Shown: piece after piece, positions 17,912 through 26,533 of the stretch
Layout of the letters: every line of letters begins with the position of its first letter
Numbering within the stretch: the stretch's first letter is position 1
Source: JALEVB01 sp022768265
GTDB taxonomy: Bacteria > Bacillota_I > Bacilli_A > Erysipelotrichales > Erysipelotrichaceae
Reading direction: 5' to 3'
Length of the DNA stretch: 44,183 nucleotides
NCBI GenBank assembly: GCA_034168985.1
Contig: JAXFJE010000019.1
Coordinates: 1-44,183 of the forward strand
Made by a program: the position numbers and the translations under genes
The notes under the pieces: model-generated
What the model was told of the DNA's origin: nothing
Database searches by the model: none
Seen by the model: the letters and a program-made list of their open reading frames with translations, nothing else

Positions 17912-19879
17912 TTAATTTTCACTTTTTAGTTCAAATACCATATCTCTTAATTGTGCAGCTCTTTCAAAGTCTAAGACCCTTGCCGCTTCTTTCATTTCCT
18001 TTTCCAAAGAAGCTATCAATTCTTCGCGGGATTTCTTTGAAGCCTTGGTCTTCTTTTTCATATATTGCATCGCCATTTCTTTGGTTTCTTTACCATGGAT
18101 CGCATCAGCAATTTGCTTTTTGACCGTTTTAGGAATGATGCCATGCGCTTGGTTATATGCTTCTTGTACGCTGCGACGACGATTAGTTTCATCGATGGCC
18201 TTTTGCATCGAATCGGTCATATTGTCCGCAAACATGATAACTTGACCATTAGCGTTACGCGCTGCACGTCCGATCGTTTGGATCAATGAGCGATAAGAAC
18301 GCAAGAAGCCTTCCTTATCTGCATCTAAGATACACACCAACGAAACTTCTGGTATATCCAGACCTTCTCTTAATAAGTTGATTCCAATTAACACATCATA
18401 TTTACCCATTCGAAGATCCCTGATCGTTTCAATACGTTCCAAGGTCTTGGTCTCATGGTGTAAATAAGCTACCTTATATTCCCGATCGATCAAATAAGCG
18501 CTTAGATCTTCCGCCATCTTGACGGTCAAGGTCGTGATCAAGACCCGCTCATCTTTTTTGATCCGTTCATTTATTTCATCGCAAATGACATCGATCTGCC
18601 CTTTGGTTGGTTCGATCCTAATGGTTGGATCCAGTAGACCTGTTGGTCGGATGATCTGTTCAACTACTTCACCATGGACCTGTTCCAATTCATAATCGCC
18701 TGGGGTCGCACTACAATAAATAACTTGATTACAAACGCTCTCAAATTCATTGAAGCGCATCGGACGATTTTCTAAAGCACTAGGTAAGCGAAAACCATAC
18801 TCTACCAGGGTTTCCTTACGCGCTCGATCGCCATTGTACATCCCTCTGATCTGGGGTAAAGATACATGTGATTCATCGACGATAAGCAAAAAGTCATCGG
18901 GAAAATAATCAAATAGATTATATGGTCGCTCTCCTGGATGACGTCCATCGATATGCATCGAATAGTTTTCGATTCCACTGCATACCCCAAACTCGCGCAA
19001 CGCTTCGATATCATATAGACATCTTTGTTCCAAACGCTGCTTTTCTAATAACTTACCTTCTTTTTCAAAATAAGCCAAACGTTCGCTAAGTTCTTCTTCA
19101 ATATCCTTGCACGCTCGATACATATTATCCATTTCTCGCGCATAGCCCGTAGCTGGATACATGATATAGACCGTATATGCATTAATGACCTTACCGGTAA
19201 TGCGATCGACCTCAGCAATCCGCTCGATCTCATCATCAAACATCTCAATGCGAATGATAAATTGATCGCTATGGCCAGGTACGATCTCGATAGTATCGCC
19301 TCTTACCCTAAATGATCCCCGCTCTTGTTCAAGATCATTACGTTTATATTGGCGCTCAACCAATTTTCTAAGGATCTCATCACGATCGATGATCTCATTA
19401 GCTCTTAAAGTAAAAAACATATCTTTATATTGCTTAGGATCGCTGGCTGCATAGATGCAAGCTACACTAGCTACGATGATCGTATCGCGCCGATCCAAGA
19501 CCGAGTTGACTGCCGCCATCCTCAACATATCCAGTTCATCATTGGTACTGCTCGATTTTTCGATATAAGTATCTGTTTTGGGCATATATGCTTCTGGTTG
19601 ATAGTAATCGAAATTTGATACAAAGTATTCGACCCTATTTTCAGGAAACAATTCTTTAAACTCACTATATAGCTGTCCTGCCAAGGTCTTATTATGTGCA
19701 AAGATCAAGGTCGGTTTATTGATGCGCGCAATGACATTAGCCATGGTAAAGGTCTTACCTGTACCGGTCGCCCCTAACAAGACTTGATATTTCTTATTTT
19801 CTTTTAAGCCTTCAACTAGCTGATCGATTGCTTTGGGCTGATCACCTGTTGGCGAAAACTTGGAAACAAGCTTAAACAT
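17912..19879 (-). CDS. uvrB: UvrABC system protein B
   Basis: A 655-residue nucleotide-excision-repair helicase-like protein that verifies damage and recruits UvrC. Walker A is GATGTGKT (36-43), the beta-hairpin region is marked by FDYYQPEAYMP, motif II is VDESHVSLPQ, and a C-terminal UVR domain (LEKEMKEAARVLDFERAAQLRD) is present. The start at 19879 is chosen because AAAGGAG lies 7 bases before it and UvrB proteins begin about here; an in-frame ATG nine codons upstream lacks a site. uvrA, often the next gene, is not in this window, and the gene stands alone. Confidence 0.97.
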   Translation of the reverse strand: MFKLVSKFSPTGDQPKAIDQLVEGLKENKKYQVLLGATGTGKTFTMANVIARINKPTLIFAHNKTLAGQLYSEFKELFPENRVEYFVSNFDYYQPEAYMPKTDTYIEKSSSTNDELDMLRMAAVNSVLDRRDTIIVASVACIYAASDPKQYKDMFFTLRANEIIDRDEILRKLVERQYKRNDLEQERGSFRVRGDTIEIVPGHSDQFIIRIEMFDDEIERIAEVDRITGKVINAYTVYIMYPATGYAREMDNMYRACKDIEEELSERLAYFEKEGKLLEKQRLEQRCLYDIEALREFGVCSGIENYSMHIDGRHPGERPYNLFDYFPDDFLLIVDESHVSLPQIRGMYNGDRARKETLVEYGFRLPSALENRPMRFNEFESVCNQVIYCSATPGDYELEQVHGEVVEQIIRPTGLLDPTIRIEPTKGQIDVICDEINERIKKDERVLITTLTVKMAEDLSAYLIDREYKVAYLHHETKTLERIETIRDLRMGKYDVLIGINLLREGLDIPEVSLVCILDADKEGFLRSYRSLIQTIGRAARNANGQVIMFADNMTDSMQKAIDETNRRRSVQEAYNQAHGIIPKTVKKQIADAIHGKETKEMAMQYMKKKTKASKKSREELIASLEKEMKEAARVLDFERAAQLRDMVFELKSEN

Positions 19880-19977
19880 CGTGTTGCTCCTTTCATTTAG
19901 ATACATAGTAATAGTTTATCATATTTTTCATACATATTAGATGATTTATCCCCCTAAAAAAGTTTTAAGAAAATTAA

Positions 19978-20018
19978 AAAACTGTGATTTTTTAGGAAAT
20001 CCTAATATTCACAGTTTT
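19978..20018 (-). terminator. Terminator downstream of the S41 protease gene
   Basis: AAAACTGTGA-type arms (19978-19987 and 20009-20018) enclose a smaller palindrome, TTAGGA/TCCTAA (19992-19997, 20000-20005). On the minus strand the stem is followed by a T run. It ends the ftsEX-M23-S41 operon about 150 bases past the last stop. Confidence 0.75.
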
Positions 20019-20150
20019 ATAGCAAAGTTATTGCTTAATTCTTCTTCACTAGCTAATTATTGTTTTAACTTGCTTCTTGGTAAGTTTCATGAATTTGTAA
20101 GAAGCTTTCAAGGCTTCATCAGATACTATCTTGTTTAAAGCATCTATACT
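20009..20150 (-). pseudogene. Possible remnant of a small gene
   Basis: Between the S41 stop and the terminator an open minus-strand frame of 33 codons (20150 to the TAG at 20049) has no usable start upstream and encodes a charged, helical stretch (DEALKASYKFMKLTKKQ). A second frame (SEEELSNNFAIKL, ending TGA at 20009) continues it in another register. This looks like a frameshifted, truncated gene, but the length is too short to be sure. Confidence 0.25.
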
Positions 20151-20165
20151 TTAGAAGTTTAATCT

Positions 20166-21662
20166 TTATTGTTGTTGCAATAGTTCTAGAGCCGCCGTTT
20201 TTTGGATATCTGACTCTTCTTGCGTCCATTTTTCACTGATCATCAAAAACATCTTTTCATTATCTGCTTTATCATAGATGCCATCAACTGTCAATTCATT
20301 ATCTGCTTCAAATTGTTGCAAAGCTGTTAAGGTCGTTTGATCAAAATAGCCATCTTCTCTAGCTACATCATAGCCTAGATATCTAAGCCCTTTTTGTAAT
20401 TGGACATTGATGGCACTAACGCTATCATATACCGCCGTTTCTTTATCTTGCAATTCGATATAAGGAGTAGTGATGATATCCGGAAGTTCAACGACAACAT
20501 CAGGTTGGATGCCAACATTATTGATATTGCTGCCATCTGGCGCGTTCCACTTGCTTGTCGTATATTTTAAGGCTGAACCATCCTCTAGATAGACCGTTGA
20601 TTGGATCGTGCCTTTGCCATAGGTCGTCGTCCCTACGATAAAGACATTATCCACTTGTTGTTTTAAGGCCAAGGTCAAAACTTCCGCCGCACTAGCCGTA
20701 GCTTGATTTACCAAAATGACGATCTGCTCAAAACTATAATGTCTTTTCCCAGCGGATTTATATTGGACGATCGTCCCATCGGCATTTTCTTGTTCCAGGA
20801 TGACCTTATCCTTAGCGATGAACAAACTACCGATATCCACGACGCTACCTAAATGACCGCCGCCATCCCCGCGAAGATCTAACATCAGCTTGCTTGCACC
20901 TTGTGCTGTAAACTCATCAAGATAAGTGATCATTTGATCACAGGTCAATTCGCCAAAGCTACTTAGTTCGATATAAGCGATCGCTTCATCGATCATTTCT
21001 CCATCAACCGTAGTATTCACCTGTTGACGCACGACATCTACCCCGATCTTTTGGCCATCACGGATGATGCCCAAGCTAACCTTGGTATTGGCTTCACCTT
21101 TGATCATATCAATGATCTCCTCATATTCATGGTCACTGACATTTTCACCATCCACGCTGAAGATAATATCCCCTTTGACGATACCGCTAGCTTCTGCTGG
21201 ACTATTCTTGAAGACACTTTCTACGACCAGATAACTACCATAGTTTCTTACTCTAACCCCGATACCCACAAAGTCATTGTTGATGCTGGCAAAAAACTCT
21301 TGGATCTGCTCGCTAGACATATAGGCCGTATGCGGGTCATTTTCTAAAGTAGTCATTCCAACCAAAGCTTGATCGATCAAAGTATCTTCGATATTTTCGA
21401 TCTCATCCGCAAAATACCATTGATTGCTTAAGATATCCGCTACCGTCGTTACCTTATTGCCATCATTATAACCATAGATGCCATTGGCAATATTTTGAGC
21501 CTTGTTGATTCCCACAAAATATCCCCCTAAGGTCATCGCTATCAACAATAAGATCACGATGGTTAGCTTAATAATAGTATTGGTTCGTTTTTTCTTTCTG
21601 GCAATGACTTCATCTGGCCATTCATAACGTTGTAACTTGATCCTTTTTTTATTATCGCTCAT
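20166..21662 (-). CDS. S41 C-terminal processing protease with PDZ and peptidoglycan-binding domain
   Basis: A 498-residue CtpA/CtpB-type protease. A single N-terminal anchor (about 31-50) is followed by a PDZ domain (about 128-212) and the S41 core with the catalytic dyad S324 (ATASAAE) and K350 (YGKGTIQ). A C-terminal PG_binding_1 domain (about 430-485, LGYDVAREDGYFDQTT) completes it. It acts outside the membrane on exported proteins. It is last in the ftsE-ftsX-M23 cluster, a common order in Firmicutes, which suggests turnover of, or control over, the division hydrolase. A GC-rich hairpin separates it from the M23 gene. Confidence 0.94.
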   Translation of the reverse strand: MSDNKKRIKLQRYEWPDEVIARKKKRTNTIIKLTIVILLLIAMTLGGYFVGINKAQNIANGIYGYNDGNKVTTVADILSNQWYFADEIENIEDTLIDQALVGMTTLENDPHTAYMSSEQIQEFFASINNDFVGIGVRVRNYGSYLVVESVFKNSPAEASGIVKGDIIFSVDGENVSDHEYEEIIDMIKGEANTKVSLGIIRDGQKIGVDVVRQQVNTTVDGEMIDEAIAYIELSSFGELTCDQMITYLDEFTAQGASKLMLDLRGDGGGHLGSVVDIGSLFIAKDKVILEQENADGTIVQYKSAGKRHYSFEQIVILVNQATASAAEVLTLALKQQVDNVFIVGTTTYGKGTIQSTVYLEDGSALKYTTSKWNAPDGSNINNVGIQPDVVVELPDIITTPYIELQDKETAVYDSVSAINVQLQKGLRYLGYDVAREDGYFDQTTLTALQQFEADNELTVDGIYDKADNEKMFLMISEKWTQEESDIQKTAALELLQQQ

Positions 21663-21684
21663 AAATCATTCACCCTTTTATAAA

Positions 21685-21700
21685 GGGGGCACTAGCCCCC
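21685..21700 (-). terminator. GC-rich hairpin between M23 and S41 genes
   Basis: GGGGGC (21685-21690) pairs with GCCCCC (21695-21700) around a 4-base loop, overlapping the stop codon of the M23 gene. On the minus strand it is followed by TTTATAAAAGGG. It may attenuate transcription into the S41 gene or stabilise the upstream message. Confidence 0.5.
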
Positions 21701-23062
21701 AAATACTGATTCTGGTTTTACCCTACAAGGTGCTCCTACCCCATTTTCACACAAACGATTCAAGGCAGCACTGCCCCAACCAGCGCCAAATGATAGATCA
21801 CCATTCCAGCTAGTTGCGTATGCTTGGATCGATTGCGTTCCAAGATAGAAGACTTCCACGTGACAATGTGGTCCACTAGAGTTACCACTGGTTCCCACTG
21901 AACCAATTTGTGTTCCGGCACTAACGATCGTACCAGCTGCTGCCGGCGTACCTGCTAACATATGCAAGTATTTGACCGCATATAAGCTACCATTGATATT
22001 GGTCAATAGGTATACCTGATTTCCGCCGCCTGTTGAGCCTGAACCACCACAGCTATTACCTAGATAACCTGCTGGACAGCCATCGCTACTTTTTAAGACG
22101 ACGCCATTACCTGCTGCAACGATCGGTGTGCCAATTGGCGCGGCAAAATCTGCTCCTAAATGAACCCCACCGCTTGAGTAATGCCAAGTACCTTCGCTTA
22201 AACCACTATTTACAGGGCGCGTCCATCCAGGACTGGCTGCCACGTTGCCAAGCTCTGCACTAATAGCGTTCATCTTTTCATTGATTGCCCCAATATCGGT
22301 CGCAATCTTATTTCCTTGTTCTTCTAAGGCCGCTTTTTGTTTCAAATATTCTTCTTTAACAACGCGCGCTTCTTCTCTTAGATATACAACTCTTTGTTGT
22401 TTTTCCACAATTTCTTGTTTTTTCACTTCAAGATCAGATTTATCTACTTCTAGCTGAGCTTGAATAGTATTTAATTCTTCGATCAGCTTATTGATCTCAT
22501 CCATCGTATTTTGATCATATTCCGTGATCGTTTTGATCCCGTTTGCTCTTCGCAAAAGATCTTGTAAACTTTTAGCTCCCATCAAGATATCGATGTATTT
22601 ATTCAAACGCATGCTAGATTGACTAGCCACCATCCTACCTTCGATCTTGCTTTTCAAACTATCGATTTCCGCCTGCTTTTCCTCAATCTCTGCTTGTTTT
22701 TCCTCGATTTGAGCTTGGATGACCAATATTTCATTATTTAACGTCGCAATTTGACCATTAAGCTGCTCGATCTGCACATCATAATCACGGATCTTTTCTG
22801 CATATTCTTGGATATTAGCCGCGATTTCATCACGTTTGGCTTCTATTTCTTTAAGTTGTTCCTGCATGGATTGGCTTTGCGAAGCTAGGTAAGACCGATA
22901 TCCTTCACAAACCTTTTTCTCCTCTTCACTTAAGCCATTGCCACTGGTACAAAGCTGTTCATAATAAGCACCATTAGTAGCATAATCATCTTCGGCATAT
23001 ACCGTACCCACATTCAACAATAATATGCCCATTACCAATAAAATCTTGATACCTTTGCTCAT
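21692..23062 (-). CDS. Secreted coiled-coil M23 hydrolase, FtsEX partner type
   Basis: A 456-residue exported protein. A signal peptide (about 1-24) precedes a long coiled coil (about 45-265) with repeated EEKQAEI-type heptads. A C-terminal M23 domain carries the metal motifs HLGADF and GPHCHVEV. This is the layout of EnvC/PcsB-like FtsEX partners (also CwlO-like, although CwlO has an NlpC/P60 domain). The upstream ftsX gene overlaps it by ATGA, so coupling is tight. Start 23062 is chosen because AGGTGG lies just upstream; an upstream GTG at 23071 would lack a site. FtsEX probably activates it through the coiled coil to cut peptidoglycan at division or elongation. Confidence 0.94.
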   Translation of the reverse strand: MSKGIKILLVMGILLLNVGTVYAEDDYATNGAYYEQLCTSGNGLSEEEKKVCEGYRSYLASQSQSMQEQLKEIEAKRDEIAANIQEYAEKIRDYDVQIEQLNGQIATLNNEILVIQAQIEEKQAEIEEKQAEIDSLKSKIEGRMVASQSSMRLNKYIDILMGAKSLQDLLRRANGIKTITEYDQNTMDEINKLIEELNTIQAQLEVDKSDLEVKKQEIVEKQQRVVYLREEARVVKEEYLKQKAALEEQGNKIATDIGAINEKMNAISAELGNVAASPGWTRPVNSGLSEGTWHYSSGGVHLGADFAAPIGTPIVAAGNGVVLKSSDGCPAGYLGNSCGGSGSTGGGNQVYLLTNINGSLYAVKYLHMLAGTPAAAGTIVSAGTQIGSVGTSGNSSGPHCHVEVFYLGTQSIQAYATSWNGDLSFGAGWGSAALNRLCENGVGAPCRVKPESVFGG

Positions 23063-23964
23063 CGCTTCCACCTCAAATATTTATTCACCGATAAAAAGCT
23101 TCCGATAAAACCAACGATGATCCCTACCAACAATAAGATACCACCTAAATATAATACAAATGGATGCGGAGCAATCAAGGTAAACATATTACTGATAACA
23201 ACTCCGCCAAGAGCGTCATATAAATAAATATAACCAAAGATCATACATAAAATAGGAATGATCGCCCCTAAGATCCCAATGATAACCCCTTCAACCAAAA
23301 AAGGTGAACGGATAAAGCCATTACGTGCCCCAACATTACGCATGATAGCAATTTCATCAGCACGGGCCAAGATGGTAACCTTGATGGTATTTTGGATCAA
23401 GAAAACAGCTAACAAGCTTAACGCTACCGCCAAAATCGCGCCCCCATTACGAATGCTATTGATGACATTAACCAAGGTAACGCTGCTTTCGCCCCCATAG
23501 TTAACCTCATAAACACCTTCGATCTGGGCAATTTGATTCGCGATGCTTTCTAGATAACTACCATCAGTAACTTCTACATAATAAGCATGGTGCATTGGAT
23601 TATCTTCTCTAAAAGGTTCGAAAATAGCTTGCTCCGCTTCATCTTCAAAACTTTCGACATAGTATTGAAACTCTTGATCCTTATCAGAAAATTTCACGGC
23701 CTTAACCCCATCCATCTCACTGATACTAAGACCGATCGCATCGATTTGTTCTTGCTGTTCATGGTCATAGTCGATCAAAACCGATATCTCCATGCTTTGC
23801 TCGATATTAACCGTAAAAGATTGCACATTGGCAGTAAATATCAAGAAAATACCAATGATAAACAAAGTTATCGTTACCGCACTGGCACTTGATAAAGACA
23901 TTGCAGCATGGCGGCCAACGCCAAAAAAGCCTTCTTTGATTGGTCTAAACATTCTTCCTAACAT
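23059..23964 (-). CDS. ftsX: Cell-division ABC permease FtsX
   Basis: About 301 residues and four membrane helices: one near the N-terminus, a periplasm-like outer domain (about 50-160), then three. The segment SLSSASAVTITLFIIG after FGVGRHA is typical. It works with FtsE to relay ATP hydrolysis to the outer hydrolase encoded next. The start is uncertain. Met at 23964 has GGAGG about 11 bases upstream within ftsE, and Met at 23952 (start of the conserved MFRPIKEG) is also possible. It overlaps ftsE by about 20 bases and the M23 gene by 4. Confidence 0.94.
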   Translation of the reverse strand: MLGRMFRPIKEGFFGVGRHAAMSLSSASAVTITLFIIGIFLIFTANVQSFTVNIEQSMEISVLIDYDHEQQEQIDAIGLSISEMDGVKAVKFSDKDQEFQYYVESFEDEAEQAIFEPFREDNPMHHAYYVEVTDGSYLESIANQIAQIEGVYEVNYGGESSVTLVNVINSIRNGGAILAVALSLLAVFLIQNTIKVTILARADEIAIMRNVGARNGFIRSPFLVEGVIIGILGAIIPILCMIFGYIYLYDALGGVVISNMFTLIAPHPFVLYLGGILLLVGIIVGFIGSFLSVNKYLRWKR

Positions 23965-24646
23965 GTTGCATGTAGCCTCCATCTTCCATATCCGCAACGA
24001 TATGACCATTCTCTAGTGATATCGTTCTTTTGCGATGTTTATTTACTAAGGTCAGATCATGCGTAACCATCAAGATCGTCGTACCTTCTTCACGATTGAT
24101 CTTTTCCAGCAAGCCCATGATCTCATCGGATTTGGCTGGATCTAGATTACCCGTAGGTTCATCGGCAATCAATACCTTTGGTCGATTAGCGATGGCTCTA
24201 GCAATGGCTACCCTTTGTTGCTGACCGCCTGATAGCTCGCTTGGAAACGAATTTCCTTTGTCATCTAACGATACTAAGTTCATTACCCGACGTACCCGAT
24301 GACGAATCGCATCTTTACGCATGTTGATAACTTCTAGCGCATAAGAAATATTTTCAAAAACGGTCTTCTTAGGTAACAAACGGAAATCTTGGAATACGAC
24401 CCCGATATTTCTTCGATATAAAGGAACCTTGCTATGACGCAATTTCCCCACATTGATCCCTACGACATTAACCGTCCCTGAAGTAGGAATTTCTTCGCCA
24501 TCTAACAGTTTGATCAAAGTAGATTTACCTGATCCAGTTGGCCCGATAATATATACAAATTCGCCTTGATTGATCGTCAAGTTGATATTATACAGGGCAT
24601 TGACCCCATTTTTATACGTCTTGCTGACATTGGTTAATTCAATCAT
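23945..24646 (-). CDS. ftsE: Cell-division ABC ATPase FtsE
   Basis: A 233-residue ATPase of normal length. Walker A GPTGSGKST, the Q-loop (FQDFRLLP), signature LSGGQQQR, Walker B VLIADEPTGNLDP and the His switch (VTHD) are all visible. FQDFRLLP is characteristic of FtsE. It pairs with FtsX to control peptidoglycan hydrolysis. It opens the ftsE-ftsX-M23-S41 operon, with its own extended -10 promoter and GGAGATG before the ATG. Confidence 0.97.
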   Translation of the reverse strand: MIELTNVSKTYKNGVNALYNINLTINQGEFVYIIGPTGSGKSTLIKLLDGEEIPTSGTVNVVGINVGKLRHSKVPLYRRNIGVVFQDFRLLPKKTVFENISYALEVINMRKDAIRHRVRRVMNLVSLDDKGNSFPSELSGGQQQRVAIARAIANRPKVLIADEPTGNLDPAKSDEIMGLLEKINREEGTTILMVTHDLTLVNKHRKRTISLENGHIVADMEDGGYMQHVRKNV

Positions 24647-24672
24647 CTTATCATCTCCAAACGTGTTTTCTT

Positions 24673-24681
24673 ATTATAACA
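24673..24681 (-). promoter_or_regulatory. Extended -10 promoter of the ftsEX operon
   Basis: The minus strand reads TGTTATAAT, with TTTAAA about 18 bases upstream as a weak -35. The predicted start is about 20 bases before the ftsE ATG. It lies in the 44-base gap after yitT. Confidence 0.7.
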
Positions 24682-24690
24682 TATTAACAG

Positions 24691-25536
24691 CTACACTTTA
24701 AATCCAAAACTAAATCCTTCGCCGCGAACATCCGTCGCATCAGTGGCAAACACAAATGCTTTTTCATCATATTTATGAATGATATCGATCAGTTGTGGAT
24801 ATTGATTGCTGCTAACCACACATAATACGACCGGCTTAGATACATTGGTATAACCTCCGCGACCTTCGGTAATGGTCGTTCCACGATCCAACACCCTACC
24901 GATCTCATCAATGATCTGGCGATATTGGCTTGAAATGATCCAAACGGATTTTGAACTTTCGCCACCAAAACTTAATACCTTATCAATCGCGATACCAGTC
25001 ATAAAGACACTAAACAACCCGATCAATACCGCTTCGATATTATAAGCATATATTCCCAAGATAACCGTCAAAGCATCGATGACCATGACACAACTGCTGA
25101 TCTTAAAACCCAATAACTTATTCAAGACCATTGGCGGTATATCCATTCCCCCGGTACTTGCTCCACATCTCATGACCAAGCCAATACCTGCTCCACAAAC
25201 CAAACCGCCATAGATGCTGGCAATAAAAGGATCTAGATCAAGCTTGGGCAGATAAGGACCAACGATCGTCAAAAAAATCGGATACGCAATTGACGACAAG
25301 ACCGTTTTTGCTGCAAAACCTTTACCTAAAATGACCCAACCAAGAATAAAGAAACCTACGATGACCCCATTGATCAACAGCTCACGATCGATATTCAATA
25401 TCGGACCTAAGGCCACGGCCACGCCCGCAACCCCACCAGATAAAATATTAAAAGGTAAGATGAAAAGCCCTACCCCACAAACCAAGATAAAATTGCCTAA
25501 TAAAATAATAATAATATTTAAGATGTTTTTTTTCAT
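24691..25536 (-). CDS. YitT-family membrane protein (DUF161/DUF2179)
   Basis: A 281-residue membrane protein. Five to six helices (about 5-170, with GGVAGVAVALG and GASTGGMD loops) are followed by a cytoplasmic DUF2179 domain (about 200-275). YitT proteins are common in Firmicutes and are thought to be transporters, with the exact substrate unsettled. AAAGGAA lies 6 bases upstream of the ATG. It is divergent from the vanZ-like gene, and the two promoters share a 68-base gap. Confidence 0.93.
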   Translation of the reverse strand: MKKNILNIIIILLGNFILVCGVGLFILPFNILSGGVAGVAVALGPILNIDRELLINGVIVGFFILGWVILGKGFAAKTVLSSIAYPIFLTIVGPYLPKLDLDPFIASIYGGLVCGAGIGLVMRCGASTGGMDIPPMVLNKLLGFKISSCVMVIDALTVILGIYAYNIEAVLIGLFSVFMTGIAIDKVLSFGGESSKSVWIISSQYRQIIDEIGRVLDRGTTITEGRGGYTNVSKPVVLCVVSSNQYPQLIDIIHKYDEKAFVFATDATDVRGEGFSFGFKV

Positions 25537-25561
25537 AGCTGTTTCCTTTTTACTATTTATA

Positions 25562-25567
25562 ATTATA
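25562..25567 (-). promoter_or_regulatory. Possible -10 of yitT
   Basis: The minus strand carries TATAAT about 26 bases before the yitT-like ATG. No good -35 is seen, so this is a modest call. Confidence 0.4.
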
Positions 25568-25589
25568 TCATAAGCTTTTTAAAAAAATT

Positions 25590-25598
25590 TGTTATAAT
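25590..25598 (+). promoter_or_regulatory. Extended -10 promoter of the vanZ-like gene
   Basis: TGTTATAAT ends 6 bases before the ATG at 25605. Transcription would therefore start at or next to the start codon, giving a leaderless message. Confidence 0.65.
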
Positions 25599-25604
25599 AT
25601 CATC

Positions 25605-26054
25605 ATGAAAAATTTTAATTATTATCGTCTAATCTGGTTATTGGTCTTTGGCTGGATCGCAGTCATCTTTAGTTATTCTTTAAAAAATGCGCAGATAAGT
25701 GATGAACAATCCTTTTTCTTTGTTTACATCGTTGATGATATCCTGCGTTTTTTCAATTGGCATGTCGATCTAGAATTTTTAAACTTCATTATTCGTAAAA
25801 CAGCTCATTTTAGTGAATATGCCCTGTTAGGAGCTTTGGTCACGCTAGGAAGCCAGCTTGCGCCATTCCACCCTAAGCGCTACATCCACCTGCTTTTTGC
25901 TTTGGTACCCTTTATGGATGAAACATTGCAAACCTTTGTACCAGGCAGAAGCGGTCAGCTTAGCGATTGCTTATTGGATCTAAGCGGCATGCTTGCGGGC
26001 TGTCTTTTGATCTTAGCCCTTTTACAGCTATCCCAACGCAAAAACCGCGATTAA
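25605..26054 (+). CDS. VanZ-like membrane protein
   Basis: A 149-residue membrane protein with about four helices. The VanZ marks are visible: KTAHFSEYALLGAL near 64-77 and an acidic-aromatic FMDETLQTFVPGRSGQLSDCLLD-type segment near 102-124. VanZ relatives give low-level teicoplanin tolerance in some hosts, but most members have no known role. No Shine-Dalgarno precedes the ATG and the -10 box almost abuts it. Its stop codon sits in the loop of a bidirectional terminator shared with the convergent ybaK gene. Confidence 0.9.
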   Translation: MKNFNYYRLIWLLVFGWIAVIFSYSLKNAQISDEQSFFFVYIVDDILRFFNWHVDLEFLNFIIRKTAHFSEYALLGALVTLGSQLAPFHPKRYIHLLFALVPFMDETLQTFVPGRSGQLSDCLLDLSGMLAGCLLILALLQLSQRKNRD

Positions 26055-26064
26055 CGCGGTTTTT
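26040..26064. terminator. Bidirectional terminator between vanZ-like and ybaK genes
   Basis: AAAAACCGCG (26040-26049) pairs with CGCGGTTTTT (26055-26064) around ATTAA. The vanZ-like stop codon is in the loop and the ybaK stop overlaps the right arm. It serves two convergent genes. Confidence 0.9.
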
Positions 26065-26533
26065 ATGCTTTTATATCAGCAACATTTCCTTTGGTCAAAG
26101 CTATTAGATCATCTTTATCCAGCTGGATCTGCATTCCTAGCTTGCCAGCAGATACATACACTTTTACACACTCCATGATACTTTGATCATAGGTCGTAAC
26201 AAAAGCTTTTTTCATACCGATCGGACTGCACCCTCCACGGATATAGCCTGTGATCTTGTTGATATCTTTGACATGGATCATCTCGACACTTTTTACCTTA
26301 ACAGCCTTAGCACATTTTTTTAGATCTAGCTCATCCGCAACATTAACTACGAAGACATAATAATTATGATCATTACCCTGAGTAACCAATGTCTTATAGG
26401 TCATCTTAGGATCGATCATACATTTTTGACATACGCTAAGCCCATCGATATGCCCATCACTAACATCATAGGTTTTGACCTCATATTGGATCTTTTGCTT
26501 ATCTAAGATGCGCATGGCATTCGTCTTATCCAT
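26063..26533 (-). CDS. YbaK/EbsC-type Cys-tRNA(Pro)/mischarged-tRNA deacylase
   Basis: A 156-residue protein of the YbaK family, which hydrolyses Cys mis-attached to tRNA(Pro). The core GYIRGGCSPIGMKK near 95-110 is diagnostic, and KVKSVEMIHVKDI precedes it. It overlaps the upstream yqeY-like gene by 8 bases and ends a four-gene operon starting at 28447. Nothing ties it functionally to aroQ, so the operon is probably housekeeping. Confidence 0.94.
   Translation of the reverse strand: MDKTNAMRILDKQKIQYEVKTYDVSDGHIDGLSVCQKCMIDPKMTYKTLVTQGNDHNYYVFVVNVADELDLKKCAKAVKVKSVEMIHVKDINKITGYIRGGCSPIGMKKAFVTTYDQSIMECVKVYVSAGKLGMQIQLDKDDLIALTKGNVADIKA

Noticed and set aside
19941..20138. Plus-strand open frame of 65 codons after uvrB
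   Set aside because: It runs across a terminator hairpin, has no ribosome site, and the opposite strand explains the region better.
21024..21347. Plus-strand open frame of 107 codons
   Set aside because: It is antisense to the S41 protease gene, with no ribosome site or family resemblance.
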